A stretch of 64,000 nucleotides of DNA from Thalassomonas actiniarum (GCF_000948975.2 NZ_CP059735.1:2790001-2854000), one strand, 5' to 3'. Shown: positions 36,601-46,151, counted from the stretch's first letter. Notes: generated by a model not told the origin, from the letters alone. A program made the numbers and translations.

Positions 36601-36844
36601 TGAAGGTCATAAAGGACAAATTTACTTCATGATCGACAACTTTGCTAACCTGCTTAACGATGACTGGGGTATTGATAAAAACATGCGTTACCCTAACCAG
36701 GCCATTTATGACTTTGGTGGTTTAGAAGACGGTAAGTATGTGATTGATGCGCGTTATAATGGCGCCGATACCCGTAACTACAGTGAAGTTGATGAAGAAA
36801 CTTCTATCTGGCAAGCGAAGGTTGGTATCACTTACAAATTCTAA
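33626..36844 (+). CDS. Oar-like TonB-dependent receptor 1 (proposed nucleoside/nucleotide uptake)
   Basis: A 1072-aa outer-membrane protein. Signal peptide about 1-27 (ending SAMAA), then a carboxypeptidase-regulatory-like domain (SSSMRGKIVGPQGNDAANVKITV to about 110), a plug domain with NPRTNSFTVDGIGQSDDFG and a C-terminal beta-barrel ending in KVGITYKF, with the terminal aromatic expected of a barrel strand. The Oar-like group handles large or peptide-type substrates in some species; here the neighbouring nucleoside genes and a RutR-like operator point to nucleoside-related ligands. The leader before the ATG (CACTAAGGAAAA) and the first codons are almost identical to those of receptor 2, showing a tandem duplication. 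A terminator follows at 36886. Confidence 0.85.
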   Translation: MKPYRLSRITGALVIALGLSTSAMAAETSSSMRGKIVGPQGNDAANVKITVLHQPSGTVKEFMTNDSGVFIAKGLKVGGPYTVYIDSDEHQDTALEQIFLTLGDTYRLNTQLEPEVEVERIAVTGHRFTQDVGGSNSVFGADAISNTPSFNRDVKDIARMNPLVTIKGDGEMSIAGGNPRTNSFTVDGIGQSDDFGVEFSGYPTEQPPVSLDAIEQISVDSSPFTAKKGNFGGGTINAVTKSGTNEFKFSGFYETSTPSMAGDAEQIDQVFEVVEYDDGSTRTFPVLDENGHRTFEKRKIEPTETEKRFGFNVGGPILEDKLFFFVNYNKWSKTTDMDYGFKDSGATHEYEVTQAQYDNFTRILNDTYGLQDSLGGDPENTSESLLTKLSWNINDSHRVDFTHQWQNDESERGAGTGGSTVSLNSNRYDYITKLNNFAAKFYSDWTDNFTTEVGISYKDVTSNSNTRSDFGEISVDADSESRGPGFVFGTDVKRHANASETQTFVLSVDATYLLGEHEIDFGAQYERLRLYNLFAENSLGSWNFDTIDMFEERRIGSYDFSYANAYTNNSGDTAYDASRKQFSLYVEDTFYLTDDIEVSAGVRYERLASSDKPTLNENFQETYGYDNTENLDGLDIILPRLNLTWYATDDLTVRAGVGRFQGGVPNVWYNNPFQNDGITLVAAQNSVINDYYANNTVDFTQIPDEIKDSLVAGEGSVTYTDPKFKLPSSWRASIGFDYTFDMPYLGEGFKWTNELMYHKKVDEATWLNTSLVQSDVAADGERIIYESRYDNDNYDIMMTNAKEDGRSVIFSTSLAKAWDNGVNLTMSYAHQDIEENHVGSASVARSNYKHNIIKNRNQDMAARGSYEIEHSFKINLGYTTEFFEGYATRFDMFFERRSGRPFSWVMGMFRDGDLGDGSDFYTQSAYLPYIPTGADDPNVDWDESGLSWDELEVLLDQAGISARGEILDRNTGTQPWVTTLDISIKQEIPGFAEGHKGQIYFMIDNFANLLNDDWGIDKNMRYPNQAIYDFGGLEDGKYVIDARYNGADTRNYSEVDEETSIWQAKVGITYKF

Positions 36845-36885
36845 TGATAAATTTCTTTATTTTTAAAGAATGTAATCATTAAGTT

Positions 36886-36924
36886 AAAAAAACCTGTCGG
36901 TAATGTACCGACAGGTTTTTTTTT
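36886..36924 (+). terminator. Strong terminator after receptor 1
   Basis: ACCTGTCGGTA and TACCGACAGGT arms, A-tract on one side and a run of eight T on the other, loop ATG. The spacer to receptor 2 (36845-37364) holds this plus two operators. Confidence 0.9.
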
Positions 36925-37010
36925 GCCTGCTGTTTACCTTATTTCCCCCTAGAACAATAAATTAACTGCAATATCACTTGTTTGCGATTATTTGATTGCG
37001 ATAAAATAAG

Positions 37011-37026
37011 TTGAACACGTGGTCAG
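37011..37026. promoter_or_regulatory. Degenerate RutR-like site upstream of receptor 2
   Basis: TTGAACACGTGGTCAG keeps the outer TTGA and TGGTCA halves but differs at several inner positions. Weak support alone; noted for its position before receptor 2. Confidence 0.35.
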
Positions 37027-37040
37027 TTTTTAGACGATTC

Positions 37041-37056
37041 TTGACACTTGTGTCAG
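37041..37056. promoter_or_regulatory. TTGACA-N4-TGTCAA operator upstream of receptor 2
   Basis: TTGACACTTGTGTCAG, an inner perfect palindrome TGACAC-TT-GTGTCA (15 of 16 positions symmetric). The same motif occurs before udk (46862) and deoB (56793), so it is probably an operator of a nucleoside-responsive regulator not encoded in this window. Confidence 0.65.
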
Positions 37057-37364
37057 CAAATGTGATAACTGATCATGACGCCTATACTTTTATCCTTTAT
37101 TGAATAAAGGGACAGGCCGTTGTTATTAAGGTGTGTCATTAAACAGTAAACTATCTATGGTCTATTATTGAGGATTAGACCCTTATCAGGCTGATAGGAT
37201 TATATACCGGGCAATTATCATTGCCGGGTACGAATACAAAGAGATTAATAATACGCTGGAAAAGCAGAAAAAATGATGGCTGTCAGGGAAAGCAGTTATC
37301 AAGAAAACAAAACATAATAGAATAAAATTGCTCAATATAACAAAATAACACTAAGGAAAACCAG

Positions 37365-40300
37365 ATGAAAACACATCGTCTCTCTCGTGTTGCCGCTGCT
37401 ATGGTGCTGGGACTGGGCTTAACCGCCACTGCCCAGGCAAATACCACTTCTTCAGCGATCAAAGGTCATATCACCGGGCCACAGGGCAATGCCGCTGCCG
37501 GTACTGTCGTTTCAATCACTCACGTGCCATCGGGTACCACTAAACAAGTTACCGTTAATGAGGCAGGTATTTTCTCTGCCAAAGGTTTACGTGTCGGTGG
37601 TCCGTACAAAATCGTTATTGATTCTGATGCCTATGAAGATCAAGAAGTTAAGGATGTTTTCCTGCAACTGGGTAAAACCTATGAATTAGAGCGCAGCCTG
37701 GAAGCTGAGCAAAATATGGAAGTGATTGCGGTCACCGGCCGTATCTTGGATAAAAATGCCGGCAGCACCAGCCCGGCCAGTAACTTTAACTTGGATGATC
37801 TGGTAAATGCGCCTACGGTTAACCGGGATATCAAAGACGTGGTACGTGTCGATCCGCGTATTTACATCGACCAAACCAATAGCGATGCCATCAACTGTGC
37901 CGGCGGTAACCCGAAATTCAACAGCTTAACCGTTGACGGTACCCGGATGAATGATAACTTCGGTTTAAACAGCAATGGTTATCCGACGGTTCGTATTCCT
38001 TTCTCTTATGACGCCATCGATCAGGTAACGGTTGAGTTGGCGCCGTTTGATGTCCAATATGGTGGTTTTACTTCCTGTAATATCAATGCTGTGACCAAAT
38101 CCGGTACCAATGAAGTACACGGTGGTTTGTTTTACGATTACACCAGTGATTCGTTAAAAGGCGACAGTCTGGAAGGCGACAAGCAAGACGTGGGCGATTA
38201 TACCGAAAAGCGTTATGGCTTTAATGTCGGTTTGCCGCTGATTGAAGACAAGTTATTTTTATTTGCTGCTTATGAGAAATTAGACGGTTCTCAAATTCTT
38301 GATTATACCCCGTTTACCGATGGCTCTAACCGGATCACCCAGGAAGAAATCGATCGCATCACACAAATTTCCAAAGATGTTTATGAGTACGATCCCGGCA
38401 CTATGGAGCCGAGCTTACCGGTTGACGATGAAAAAATCCTGGTAAAACTTGACTGGAATATTAATGATCAGCACAGGGCCGCTTTTGTTTACAACTATAA
38501 TGATGGTTTTGAATGGGGCCAGTCGGACGCCGATCCGGTGGAAATTTCCTTATCTAACCATGTTTATGAGCGTGGCGCCGAGTTAACCTCATATGTGACT
38601 TCTATTTATTCTGACTGGACCGATGATTTTTCTACTGAGTTCCGGGTTGGTTACTTAGAGATGGATAACCGTCAGATTTCAAGAGATGCTGACAGCGGTT
38701 TTGGCGAATTCCGTGTTCAGGCTGATGATATCCGGGTTTATATCGGTCCTGATGATTCCCGCCAGTCAAATAAATTAAAATATGATACCACGACCTTTAA
38801 GCTTGCCGGTACCTATTATTTGGATGATCATGAGTTGTATTTTGGTATTGAGCGTGAAGAGCTGGATGTTTTTAACTTGTTCGTGCAACACAGCCAGACA
38901 GAAACCCGTTTTAACTCTATTGATGACTTTGAGAACGGTTTAGCCGCACAAATCGAGTACGGTAATGCCAGCAGTCATAACCCGGACGATGCCGCCGGTG
39001 AATTCAAATACGCGTTAAATACCCTTTACTTCCAGGACAAGTTTGAACTGTACGAGTATGACTTGACCCTGATGGTCGGCGTACGTTACGACTGGTATAC
39101 CAGCAGTGACAAACCTACGGAAAACCCTAACTTTTTTGAGCGCTATGGCTACTCCAATGCTCAAAACCTTGACGGCGCCGATTTAATTCAGCCAAGATTT
39201 GGTTTTAACTGGGCAGCAAGCGATCAGCTGGAAGTACGCGGTGGCTTTGGTCTTTACTCCGGCGGTAACCCGAATGTATGGATTTCAAACAGCTATTCTA
39301 ACGACGGTGTCCGTAACCTTCAGTACAGATTGCGTAATAGCGACAGATCTCCGTTCCTGATCACCGGGCCTGACGGTATCGAATATGATGGCAGCGGTCG
39401 TCCGGGTTATGATATTCCGGTTGATTTGATTAATGATGTGAGCACAGGTGCCCAGGATAATGATGTTAATGCCACAGATCCTGACTTTGAAATTCCTTCT
39501 GAGTGGAAATATGCCTTAGGCGCCACTTATACCACGGAAGACGAATATGTGATTATGGCAGACTTGCTTTATACCGATAAGCAAGATTCGGCTATCATTA
39601 AAAACATTGGCAAAACTTATAAAGATGAGTTAGCCCCTGATGGTCGTCCGATCACCACCGGCGGTGATGATTACCTGTTAACCAACGTCAGTGACGGCGG
39701 CGATACTACCGTTTTATCACTTTCTGTCAGCAAAAATTATGATAACGGCTTTAGCTTTACCGCTTCATATGCCTATACCGAGTCTAACGACGTGCATCCT
39801 ATGACCAGCGCCGTTGCCTTTACCAACTATCATGATGTTGCTACCGCCAGCCCTAACAGCCTGGAAGAAGCAACATCCAATTATGAGATCCCGCACAGAT
39901 TTACTTTGAACATCAGCTATGTTCATGAGTTTTTTGCCGGTTATGAAACCACTTTCAGCCTGTTTGGTCAGGCAAATGAAGGTCGCCCGTATACCTGGGC
40001 ATTCGGCGGCTCTAATAACCGGACGGAATTGAGTAGCGGTGGTTTTGACTTTGACTACAACGATGTTGATCGCCAGTTATTGTATGTACCGCTGGAAAAT
40101 GATCCTCTGGTAAATTATGGTGAAAACTTCGATTTAGATGCCTTTAATGCGTTCATCGACTCAGAAGGCCTGACCCGTGGTGAAATCATGGATCGTAACG
40201 AATTAAGCAGCGACTGGTGGGTGAAATTTGATGTTCGCGTCGAGCAGGAATTTGCCGGCTTTATGGAAGGTCATAAGGGTAGTGCTTTCTTCGTAATTGA

Positions 40301-40493
40301 AAATGTTGGTAATTTACTCAACGATGACTGGGGTGTGCTGAAGCAAGGTTCATACTTGCAAGGTGCGGTTAATGCCAGCATCAATGACGACAATACCTAT
40401 ACTTACAACGAGTTCCTTGCTCCTCCTTCACAGTCGCGTGACCGTGATGCGTCATTGTGGGAAATCCGTTTAGGAGTTAAATACGACTTCTAA
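37365..40493 (+). CDS. Oar-like TonB-dependent receptor 2
   Basis: A 1042-aa receptor with the plan of receptor 1: signal peptide (ending ATAQA), carboxypeptidase-regulatory-like domain (SSAIKGHITGPQGNAAAGTVVSI), plug (NPKFNSLTVDGTRMNDNFG) with a Cys pair (INCAGG, SCNINAV) not found in receptor 1, and a barrel ending LGVKYDF. Start ATG with CACTAAGGAAAACC upstream, shared with receptor 1. Two operators precede it. Its position next to cdd-deoA supports a nucleoside-related substrate; this is inference. A terminator follows at 40532. Confidence 0.85.
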   Translation: MKTHRLSRVAAAMVLGLGLTATAQANTTSSAIKGHITGPQGNAAAGTVVSITHVPSGTTKQVTVNEAGIFSAKGLRVGGPYKIVIDSDAYEDQEVKDVFLQLGKTYELERSLEAEQNMEVIAVTGRILDKNAGSTSPASNFNLDDLVNAPTVNRDIKDVVRVDPRIYIDQTNSDAINCAGGNPKFNSLTVDGTRMNDNFGLNSNGYPTVRIPFSYDAIDQVTVELAPFDVQYGGFTSCNINAVTKSGTNEVHGGLFYDYTSDSLKGDSLEGDKQDVGDYTEKRYGFNVGLPLIEDKLFLFAAYEKLDGSQILDYTPFTDGSNRITQEEIDRITQISKDVYEYDPGTMEPSLPVDDEKILVKLDWNINDQHRAAFVYNYNDGFEWGQSDADPVEISLSNHVYERGAELTSYVTSIYSDWTDDFSTEFRVGYLEMDNRQISRDADSGFGEFRVQADDIRVYIGPDDSRQSNKLKYDTTTFKLAGTYYLDDHELYFGIEREELDVFNLFVQHSQTETRFNSIDDFENGLAAQIEYGNASSHNPDDAAGEFKYALNTLYFQDKFELYEYDLTLMVGVRYDWYTSSDKPTENPNFFERYGYSNAQNLDGADLIQPRFGFNWAASDQLEVRGGFGLYSGGNPNVWISNSYSNDGVRNLQYRLRNSDRSPFLITGPDGIEYDGSGRPGYDIPVDLINDVSTGAQDNDVNATDPDFEIPSEWKYALGATYTTEDEYVIMADLLYTDKQDSAIIKNIGKTYKDELAPDGRPITTGGDDYLLTNVSDGGDTTVLSLSVSKNYDNGFSFTASYAYTESNDVHPMTSAVAFTNYHDVATASPNSLEEATSNYEIPHRFTLNISYVHEFFAGYETTFSLFGQANEGRPYTWAFGGSNNRTELSSGGFDFDYNDVDRQLLYVPLENDPLVNYGENFDLDAFNAFIDSEGLTRGEIMDRNELSSDWWVKFDVRVEQEFAGFMEGHKGSAFFVIENVGNLLNDDWGVLKQGSYLQGAVNASINDDNTYTYNEFLAPPSQSRDRDASLWEIRLGVKYDF

Positions 40494-40531
40494 TATAGTT
40501 TTTTGCTATATTCATTAGCTCGTTTAAGAAT

Positions 40532-40563
40532 AAAAGCCGTACTTAATCAAGTACGGCTTTTTA
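40532..40563 (+). terminator. Terminator after receptor 2
   Basis: AAAAGCCGTACTT and AAGTACGGCTTTT, perfect 13-base arms with loop AATC and a T-rich tail. Confidence 0.9.
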
Positions 40564-40671
40564 GTCTCTGGTGCTTTTGCTTTTATCAATAACTTTGCAT
40601 TAACGGATAAAATCATCCCTGAGATCAAACAAATTGTATTTTAATTTTTTGACGAGTTAGATATACTAAAC

Positions 40672-40687
40672 TTGACCATATGGTCAA
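40672..40687. promoter_or_regulatory. RutR-like operator over the cdd promoter
   Basis: TTGACCATATGGTCAA, a full palindrome identical to the E. coli RutR consensus. A TATACT -10-like box at 40662-40667 places the likely transcription start inside the site, so binding would block transcription of cdd-deoA. Confidence 0.85.
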
Positions 40688-40704
40688 ATTTTAAAGGTTC
40701 TTAT

Positions 40705-41124
40705 ATGTCTGTTGAAAAAAACAATGATTGGCAAAAGCTGATCGAGAGCGCGCAGCAAGGTTATAACAATGCGTATGCGCCTTATAGTAAGTTTCATGTC
40801 GGGGCGGCGGCCATAACCGAGCAGGGCACTATTGTTAAGGGCTGTAACGTTGAAAATGCCTCTTACGGATTAACGGTATGCGCCGAGCGAAATTGTATCG
40901 CCCAGGCGGTGATCCAGGGGCAACAGACCTTTTCTGCCATGGTGGTCTACACCGAGCAGGAAAAATTAACCCCGCCTTGTGGTGCCTGCCGCCAGGTGAT
41001 TGCCGAATTTTTTGCTCCCGAAGCAGAAGTTATGGCGGTAAACCATCTTGATAACCGTAAAACCTGGACGGTAGCCCAGCTATTGCCGGATGCCTTTACT
41101 CCCAAGAATTTATTAGAGCAGTAA
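40705..41124 (+). CDS. cdd: Cytidine deaminase (short, tetrameric type)
   Basis: Converts cytidine and deoxycytidine to uridine and deoxyuridine. Zinc motifs seen: VCAERN (Cys-Ala-Glu) and PPCGACRQV (PCxxC). At 139 aa it is the short homotetrameric type, not the 294-aa E. coli form. I placed the start at the ATG at 40705, preceded by AAAGG; the longer frame begins at a TTG that is the first half of the operator. The stop and the deoA ATG are one base apart, so the two genes form an operon, repressed in all likelihood by the RutR-like protein. Confidence 0.95.
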   Translation: MSVEKNNDWQKLIESAQQGYNNAYAPYSKFHVGAAAITEQGTIVKGCNVENASYGLTVCAERNCIAQAVIQGQQTFSAMVVYTEQEKLTPPCGACRQVIAEFFAPEAEVMAVNHLDNRKTWTVAQLLPDAFTPKNLLEQ

Positions 41125-41125
41125 T

Positions 41126-42448
41126 ATGTTACTCCCCCAAGAAATCATCCGCCATAAGCGTGACGGGCTGGTATTGAGCCAGGATGAAATTCAGGCCTTT
41201 ATTGACGGCCTGGTAAGTGGCAGTTTTACCGATGCCCAGGTAGGGGCTATGGCCATGTCTATTTACCAGCAGGGTATGACGGTGGATGAAACCGTTGCTT
41301 TTACCAACGCCATGAAAAATTCCGGCGATGTCCTTAGTTGGCCCGAGCTTGACGGTCCGATTGTTGATAAACATTCTACCGGCGGTGTCGGCGATAAGGT
41401 CAGCTTTATGCTTTCGGCCATCGTTGCCGCCTGTGGCGGTTATGTGCCTATGATTTCGGGCAGGGGATTAGGTCATACCGGCGGCACGGTAGATAAGCTG
41501 GAAAGTATTGCCGGTTTTAATGTCCAGCCGAATTTACAAGAATTTAAAGCCCTGGTTGCCGAGCATGGCCTGGCGATTATTTCGCAAACCAGTAATCTGG
41601 CGCCGGCGGACAAACGTTTATACGGCGTACGTGATATCACCGCTACGGTGGACTCCATTGCGCTTATTACCGCCTCTATTTTATCGAAAAAACTCTCTGC
41701 CGGGCTTGATGCCCTGGTGATGGACATTAAGGTCGGTAATGGCGCTATGATGACGGATATCAAGCAGGCCAATGCGCTGGCGCAAAGTATTGTCAATGTT
41801 GCCACCGGCGCCGGGGTAAAAACCGAGGCTATCATTACCGACATGAACCAGGTATTGGGCAATAGCGCGGGTAATGCCCTGGAAATCAAGGAAACCGTGG
41901 ATTATCTTACCGGAGTTTATTGTGAGCCGAGATTACACCAGATCACGGTTTCTTTAGCCAGTGCCATGCTGCAACATGCCGGGCTTGCCGGGAATGAAAG
42001 CCAGGCTGTGGCTAAAATCGAGCAGGTATTAAGCTCAGGCAAGGCGGCAGAAAAATTTGCCGATATGATCGCTGCCATGGGCGGACCGGGTGATTTATTG
42101 GAGAACCCCTGGGCTTCGATGCAAAAAGCCAAGGTGGTGCAGGATATTATTGTAAAACAAGACGGTTATATTAATGGTATGCAAACCCGGGATATCGGTA
42201 TGGCGGTGGTGGCGTTGGGCGGCGGCCGTTTAGCCGGTGATCAGCAAGTTGATCACAGTGTCGGTTTTGATGCTATCGTGCCACTGGGAACCCAGGTCAA
42301 AGCCGGGGATGTTATTGCCAGGGTGCATGCCAAAGACAGCGATAGTGCCAAGCGGGCAACAAATAGTTATCTTGGGGCGATAACGCTTGAAGAGGATTTA
42401 TCTGAATTAGCGCCGGTGATATATCACAGCGTGACTGCCGAGAAATAG
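41126..42448 (+). CDS. deoA: Thymidine phosphorylase
   Basis: Splits thymidine and deoxyuridine with phosphate to thymine/uracil and 2-deoxyribose 1-phosphate. 440 aa, the same length as E. coli DeoA. Signature SGRGLGHTGGTVDKLESI (about 112-129), phosphate-contact KHSTGGVGDK and the conserved MISGRG. Second gene of cdd-deoA. Product deoxyribose 1-phosphate is turned to the 5-phosphate by DeoB (55427) and split by DeoC (44108). Confidence 0.96.
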   Translation: MLLPQEIIRHKRDGLVLSQDEIQAFIDGLVSGSFTDAQVGAMAMSIYQQGMTVDETVAFTNAMKNSGDVLSWPELDGPIVDKHSTGGVGDKVSFMLSAIVAACGGYVPMISGRGLGHTGGTVDKLESIAGFNVQPNLQEFKALVAEHGLAIISQTSNLAPADKRLYGVRDITATVDSIALITASILSKKLSAGLDALVMDIKVGNGAMMTDIKQANALAQSIVNVATGAGVKTEAIITDMNQVLGNSAGNALEIKETVDYLTGVYCEPRLHQITVSLASAMLQHAGLAGNESQAVAKIEQVLSSGKAAEKFADMIAAMGGPGDLLENPWASMQKAKVVQDIIVKQDGYINGMQTRDIGMAVVALGGGRLAGDQQVDHSVGFDAIVPLGTQVKAGDVIARVHAKDSDSAKRATNSYLGAITLEEDLSELAPVIYHSVTAEK

Positions 42449-42471
42449 TTAAGTAGAGTCGTTTAGTGAAA

Positions 42472-42495
42472 GTGGACAGAGCTTACTCTGTCCAC
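42472..42495. terminator. Hairpin between convergent deoA and upp
   Basis: GTGGACAGAG and CTCTGTCCAC, perfect ten-base arms with loop CTTA. No T-run; likely a bidirectional stop between the two genes. Confidence 0.6.
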
Positions 42496-42520
42496 GATTG
42501 CGGTTTACAACAGGCGAGCG

Positions 42521-43147
42521 CTAAAGGGTACCAAAAATCTTATCGCCGGCATCTCCCAGGCCGGGCAATATATAACCCTTGTCATTGAGCTTTTCATCAA
42601 CACTGCCGATATACATGTCCACATCCGGGTGGGCTTTTTCTATCAATTCAATGCCTTCAGGCGCTGCTACCAAAAACAGGGCTTTAATTTGCTTACAGCC
42701 ACTTTCTTTTAACAGCTCTATGGTGGCCAGGGCGCTGCCGCCGGTTGCCAGCATGGGATCTATGATCAGCGCCGTTCTTTCACTGATATCGGCAACGATA
42801 TTCTGATAATAGCTTTCCGGCTCCAGGGTTTCTTCGTTGCGGGCAATACCGACAATGCTGACGGTGGCGCAAGGCAAAATTGACTGGGCGCCGTTTAACA
42901 TGCCTAAACCGGCGCGTAAAATCGGCACTAAGGTCGGTTGCTTGTTGGCTAATACCGGCGCAGAGATATTACCGGACCAGCAGGTCATAGGCTGCTGCTT
43001 AAGCTCAAGATCTGCCGTGGCCTCCATGGTGAGCATAGTGGCGACTTCATCAACCAGCTCACGGAATTTTTTCAGTGAAATGGTATCTTCTCTGAGCAGG
43101 CTGACTTTATGTTTAACCATGGGATGGTTACTGGGATAAACGGCCAT
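42521..43147 (-). CDS. upp: Uracil phosphoribosyltransferase
   Basis: Makes UMP from uracil and PRPP. 208 aa, identical in length to E. coli Upp. PRPP-binding loop ALIIDPMLATGGSALATIE and the uracil-contact end GYILPGLGDAGDKIFGT are seen. Separate minus-strand gene facing deoA; 78 bases upstream is the tdk stop, so tdk-upp may be co-transcribed. Recycles the uracil made by DeoA/Cdd. Confidence 0.96.
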   Translation of the reverse strand: MAVYPSNHPMVKHKVSLLREDTISLKKFRELVDEVATMLTMEATADLELKQQPMTCWSGNISAPVLANKQPTLVPILRAGLGMLNGAQSILPCATVSIVGIARNEETLEPESYYQNIVADISERTALIIDPMLATGGSALATIELLKESGCKQIKALFLVAAPEGIELIEKAHPDVDMYIGSVDEKLNDKGYILPGLGDAGDKIFGTL

Positions 43148-43225
43148 AGTGTTTCCTTGAAACGATAATTAAAGGGTGAAGAAGAGCCTTAGCTTTATTG
43201 TTAGTAAAGACTCAGTATAAAAGTT

Positions 43226-43804
43226 TTACTGCCAAACGAGTTGTTTAAAATGCTCGCGGCACAGGGATTCATATCTTTCATTGCCGCCCACTTCTACCTG
43301 AGCGCCTGTCGTGATAGGCCGGTTATTTTCATCTAAGCGGGTGACAAAGTTAGCCTTGCGTCCGCAGTGACAAATGGTTTTCAGCTCGACCAGTTTATCG
43401 GCCCAGGCCAGCAGGGCGGCGCTGCCTTCAAAGGTCTCGCCGAGAAAGTCGGTACGCAGGCCGTAGGCAAGCACGGGAATATGCAGACTGTCGACGATAT
43501 CGGTTAATTGTTTTACCTGGTTCGATGATAAGAACTGGGCTTCGTCGATCAGGATACAACTGAGTTTTTGCGCTTGGTGCAGTTTTTCTACTTCGGCAAA
43601 GATATTGGTTTGCTCGCTGAAAACCTGGGCATCGGCATTGATGCCTAAGCGGGAAGCGACCTTGCCTTCGGCGAATCTGTCATCGATTTTCGCGGTAAAA
43701 ATTACCGTATCCATGCCGCGTTCACGGTAGTTATAAGAAGATTGTAATAAATGGGTGGACTTGCCGGCATTCATTGCGGAGTAATAAAAGTACAACTGCG
43801 CCAT
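43226..43804 (-). CDS. tdk: Thymidine kinase
   Basis: Phosphorylates thymidine and deoxyuridine. 192 aa, type II kinase: P-loop SAMNAGKST (9-17), Walker B DEAQFL, lasso and zinc-site cysteines CHCGRKANF and the C-terminal [11 protein letters not shown] at the 5' end with AGGAAAT upstream. In the same direction as upp. Confidence 0.95.
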   Translation of the reverse strand: MAQLYFYYSAMNAGKSTHLLQSSYNYRERGMDTVIFTAKIDDRFAEGKVASRLGINADAQVFSEQTNIFAEVEKLHQAQKLSCILIDEAQFLSSNQVKQLTDIVDSLHIPVLAYGLRTDFLGETFEGSAALLAWADKLVELKTICHCGRKANFVTRLDENNRPITTGAQVEVGGNERYESLCREHFKQLVWQ

Positions 43805-44107
43805 AAAAAGTAAATTTCCTGTTTTTAATTGGTTTTACTGGCGTGACTTGTGCGTGGCTTGTCAGAGCAAAGAAGTACCAGTAGCTTACCCCGAAAATGA
43901 CTGGGTGGGGGCTATTGGCTGGCTATTCTATTACAAATTACGCCAATGGCTAAGAAAAATAATCAAAGGATTTGACTTAAGGCGGTATTAAACCGGAAAT
44001 ATAGTATGAAAAGTCTTGTTTTATCAGGGAAGGGGAGATGCTTGTCTAAGATACATGCGGCAAGATAAGCGGCTTTATCCGCTTATCTTGCCGCTCAGCA
44101 CTGGCTG
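43805..44107. other. Spacer between deoC and tdk with a strong hairpin
   Basis: 303 bases, no gene. It includes the deoC hairpin (44057-44094) and must carry the tdk promoter; neither palindromic operator class is found here. Confidence 0.5.
44057..44094 (-). terminator. 16-bp perfect hairpin after deoC
   Basis: Arms of 16 bases (GCGGCAAGATAAGCGG and complement) around CTTTAT, 14 bases past the deoC stop; ends the udk-nup-deoC group. Confidence 0.7.
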
Positions 44108-44878
44108 TTAGTAACTACTGCTTTGCCCTTTATTGCCCTGGTGACCTAAGGTGGTCAGTAAACTGCCCAGCAGGCTGCTGGCACCAAACCTGAACGTTTG
44201 GGCATTGCTCCAGCTTTCACCTAAGGTTTCACTGGCCATATCCAGATATCCCGCGGCATCTTCTGCGCTGCGCACACCACCGGCGGCTTTAAAGCCTACT
44301 TTCGGGTTTTTGGCTTTAATCACGCTCAGCATAATTTGAGCCGCTTGTGGCGTGGCATTTACCGGAACTTTGCCGGTAGAAGTCTTGATAAAATCAGCAC
44401 CGGCGGCAATGGAAATTTCACTGGCTTTTTCGATCAAGGCGTCGGTTTTTAATTCGCCGGACTCTATGATCACTTTGAGCATAATGTCGCCACAGGCGGC
44501 TTTACAGGCTTTGATCAGTTCAAAACCCACTTCTTCGTTACCATCAATCAGGGCCCGGTAGGGGAAAACCACGTCAACTTCATCGGCGCCGTAGGCAACC
44601 GCAGCCTTGGTTTCGGCAACAGCAATATCAATATCATCATTGCCGTGGGGGAAGTTGGTGACTGTGGCGATTTGGATCTCCGGGGTACCCTGGGCGGCCA
44701 GTGTTTTTTTCGCCAGCGGGATAAAGCGCGGAAAAATACAAATGGCAGCGGTATTGCCGGCAGGCGATTTGGCCTGGCGGCACAACTCGATAATGTCCTG
44801 CTCGGTTTCACTGTCGGTTAAGCTGGTTAAGTCCATTAAACTCAGCGCGGTTAACGCGTAGTCTTGTAATTTACTCAT
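44108..44878 (-). CDS. deoC: Deoxyribose-phosphate aldolase
   Basis: Splits 2-deoxyribose 5-phosphate to glyceraldehyde 3-phosphate and acetaldehyde. 256 aa, class I aldolase: Schiff-base Lys165 in FIKTSTGK, Lys197 in GFKAAGGVR and Asp99/Asp102 in DEVDVVF match the E. coli residues. Nine bases after the nucleoside permease stop, so part of udk-nup-deoC. The last step of the deoxynucleoside route in this region. Confidence 0.96.
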   Translation of the reverse strand: MSKLQDYALTALSLMDLTSLTDSETEQDIIELCRQAKSPAGNTAAICIFPRFIPLAKKTLAAQGTPEIQIATVTNFPHGNDDIDIAVAETKAAVAYGADEVDVVFPYRALIDGNEEVGFELIKACKAACGDIMLKVIIESGELKTDALIEKASEISIAAGADFIKTSTGKVPVNATPQAAQIMLSVIKAKNPKVGFKAAGGVRSAEDAAGYLDMASETLGESWSNAQTFRFGASSLLGSLLTTLGHQGNKGQSSSY

Positions 44879-44887
44879 TCTGGTTCC

Positions 44888-46135
44888 TTATAAGGTGACG
44901 AAAACACCGGCAATCGCCGCGCTCATCAAGTTAGCTAAGGTAGCTGCCAGCATTGCACGCATGCCTAAACGGGCAATATCATGTCGTCTGCTAGGGGCCA
45001 TAGAGCCTAAACCACCCAATAAAATGGCAATAGAAGACAGGTTGGCAAAACCACAAAGGGCAAAGGTCACGATTGTTTGCGTGTGGTGGCTTAAGCTGTC
45101 TTTGACTTCAACAAAATTGACGTAGGCGAAAAATTCATTCACGGCAATTTTTTGTCCGATAAAGCTGCCCGCCTGTAACATTTCATCGACAGGCACGCCG
45201 ATAATAAAGGCCAGCGGCGCAAATACGTAGCCGAGGATCAATTCTATGGTGATGCCTTCAAAACCGAGCAAGTTGCCGATACCGCCGATTAACATGTTCA
45301 ATAAGGCAATCAAACCGATAAAGGCAAGCAGCATAGCGCCGACATTCACCGCCAGCTTTAACCCTGAGGCTGCGCCACCGGCGGCGGCATCAATGACATT
45401 GGCGGGTTTGTCATCGGCATTGTCTTCAAATTCTACCGGGCCTTCTTTGAGTTTTTCATGTTCGGTTTCCGGCATAATAATTTTTGCCATCAATAAACCG
45501 CCGGGTGCGGCCATAAAAGAGGCGGCGATCAGGTATTTCAGCTCGATGCCTAATCCGGCATAACCGGCCAGGATAGAGCCGGCAACGGAGGCCAGGCCGC
45601 CGACCATGATGGCAAATAATTCTGACTGGGTCATTTTGGCAATATAAGGACGTACCACCAGCGGCGCTTCCGTTTGACCGACAAAGATATTGGCGGTGGC
45701 AGATAACGACTCAGGCTGGCTGGTTTTTAAAAGCTTTTGCAAGCCGCCGCCGATCACCTTGATGACAACCTGCATGATGCCCAAATAATAAAGCACGGCA
45801 ATTAAAGAGGAGAAAAAGATAATAATCGGCAGTACACGTACGGCAAAGACAAAACCTACGCCATTGGAATACATGGCATCTGTGCCCAGGCCGCCGAATA
45901 AAAAGTCGATACCGGCCTTGGCGCTGTCGATAACCTGCTGCACGCCGCCGGTAATAGATTCTAAAACATCTTTACCAAAAGGCACATAAAGCACAAAGGC
46001 GCCAAATATCACCTGCAGGGTAAAGGCAAGACCTACGGTACGCCAGTTGATCGCTTTACGATGCTGTGATAAGAAAATGGCAAAGGCCAGTAAAAATACT
46101 ACGCCGAGCATGCCACGTAATGCCGTTAATTCCAT
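44888..46135 (-). CDS. Concentrative nucleoside transporter (NupC/CNT family)
   Basis: A 415-aa inner-membrane proton- or sodium-coupled nucleoside importer with about ten spans. CNT features: [15 protein letters not shown] (core nucleoside/ion site), [14 protein letters not shown] and the C-terminal [18 protein letters not shown] charged cytoplasmic/periplasmic loop [16 protein letters not shown] separates the halves. Lies between udk and deoC, 16 and 9 bases apart. It supplies nucleosides brought in by the TonB receptors. The sub-type (NupC versus NupX/PsuT) is not settled. Confidence 0.95.
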   Translation of the reverse strand: MELTALRGMLGVVFLLAFAIFLSQHRKAINWRTVGLAFTLQVIFGAFVLYVPFGKDVLESITGGVQQVIDSAKAGIDFLFGGLGTDAMYSNGVGFVFAVRVLPIIIFFSSLIAVLYYLGIMQVVIKVIGGGLQKLLKTSQPESLSATANIFVGQTEAPLVVRPYIAKMTQSELFAIMVGGLASVAGSILAGYAGLGIELKYLIAASFMAAPGGLLMAKIIMPETEHEKLKEGPVEFEDNADDKPANVIDAAAGGAASGLKLAVNVGAMLLAFIGLIALLNMLIGGIGNLLGFEGITIELILGYVFAPLAFIIGVPVDEMLQAGSFIGQKIAVNEFFAYVNFVEVKDSLSHHTQTIVTFALCGFANLSSIAILLGGLGSMAPSRRHDIARLGMRAMLAATLANLMSAAIAGVFVTL

Positions 46136-46151
46136 GAAAACCTCATTGTTA

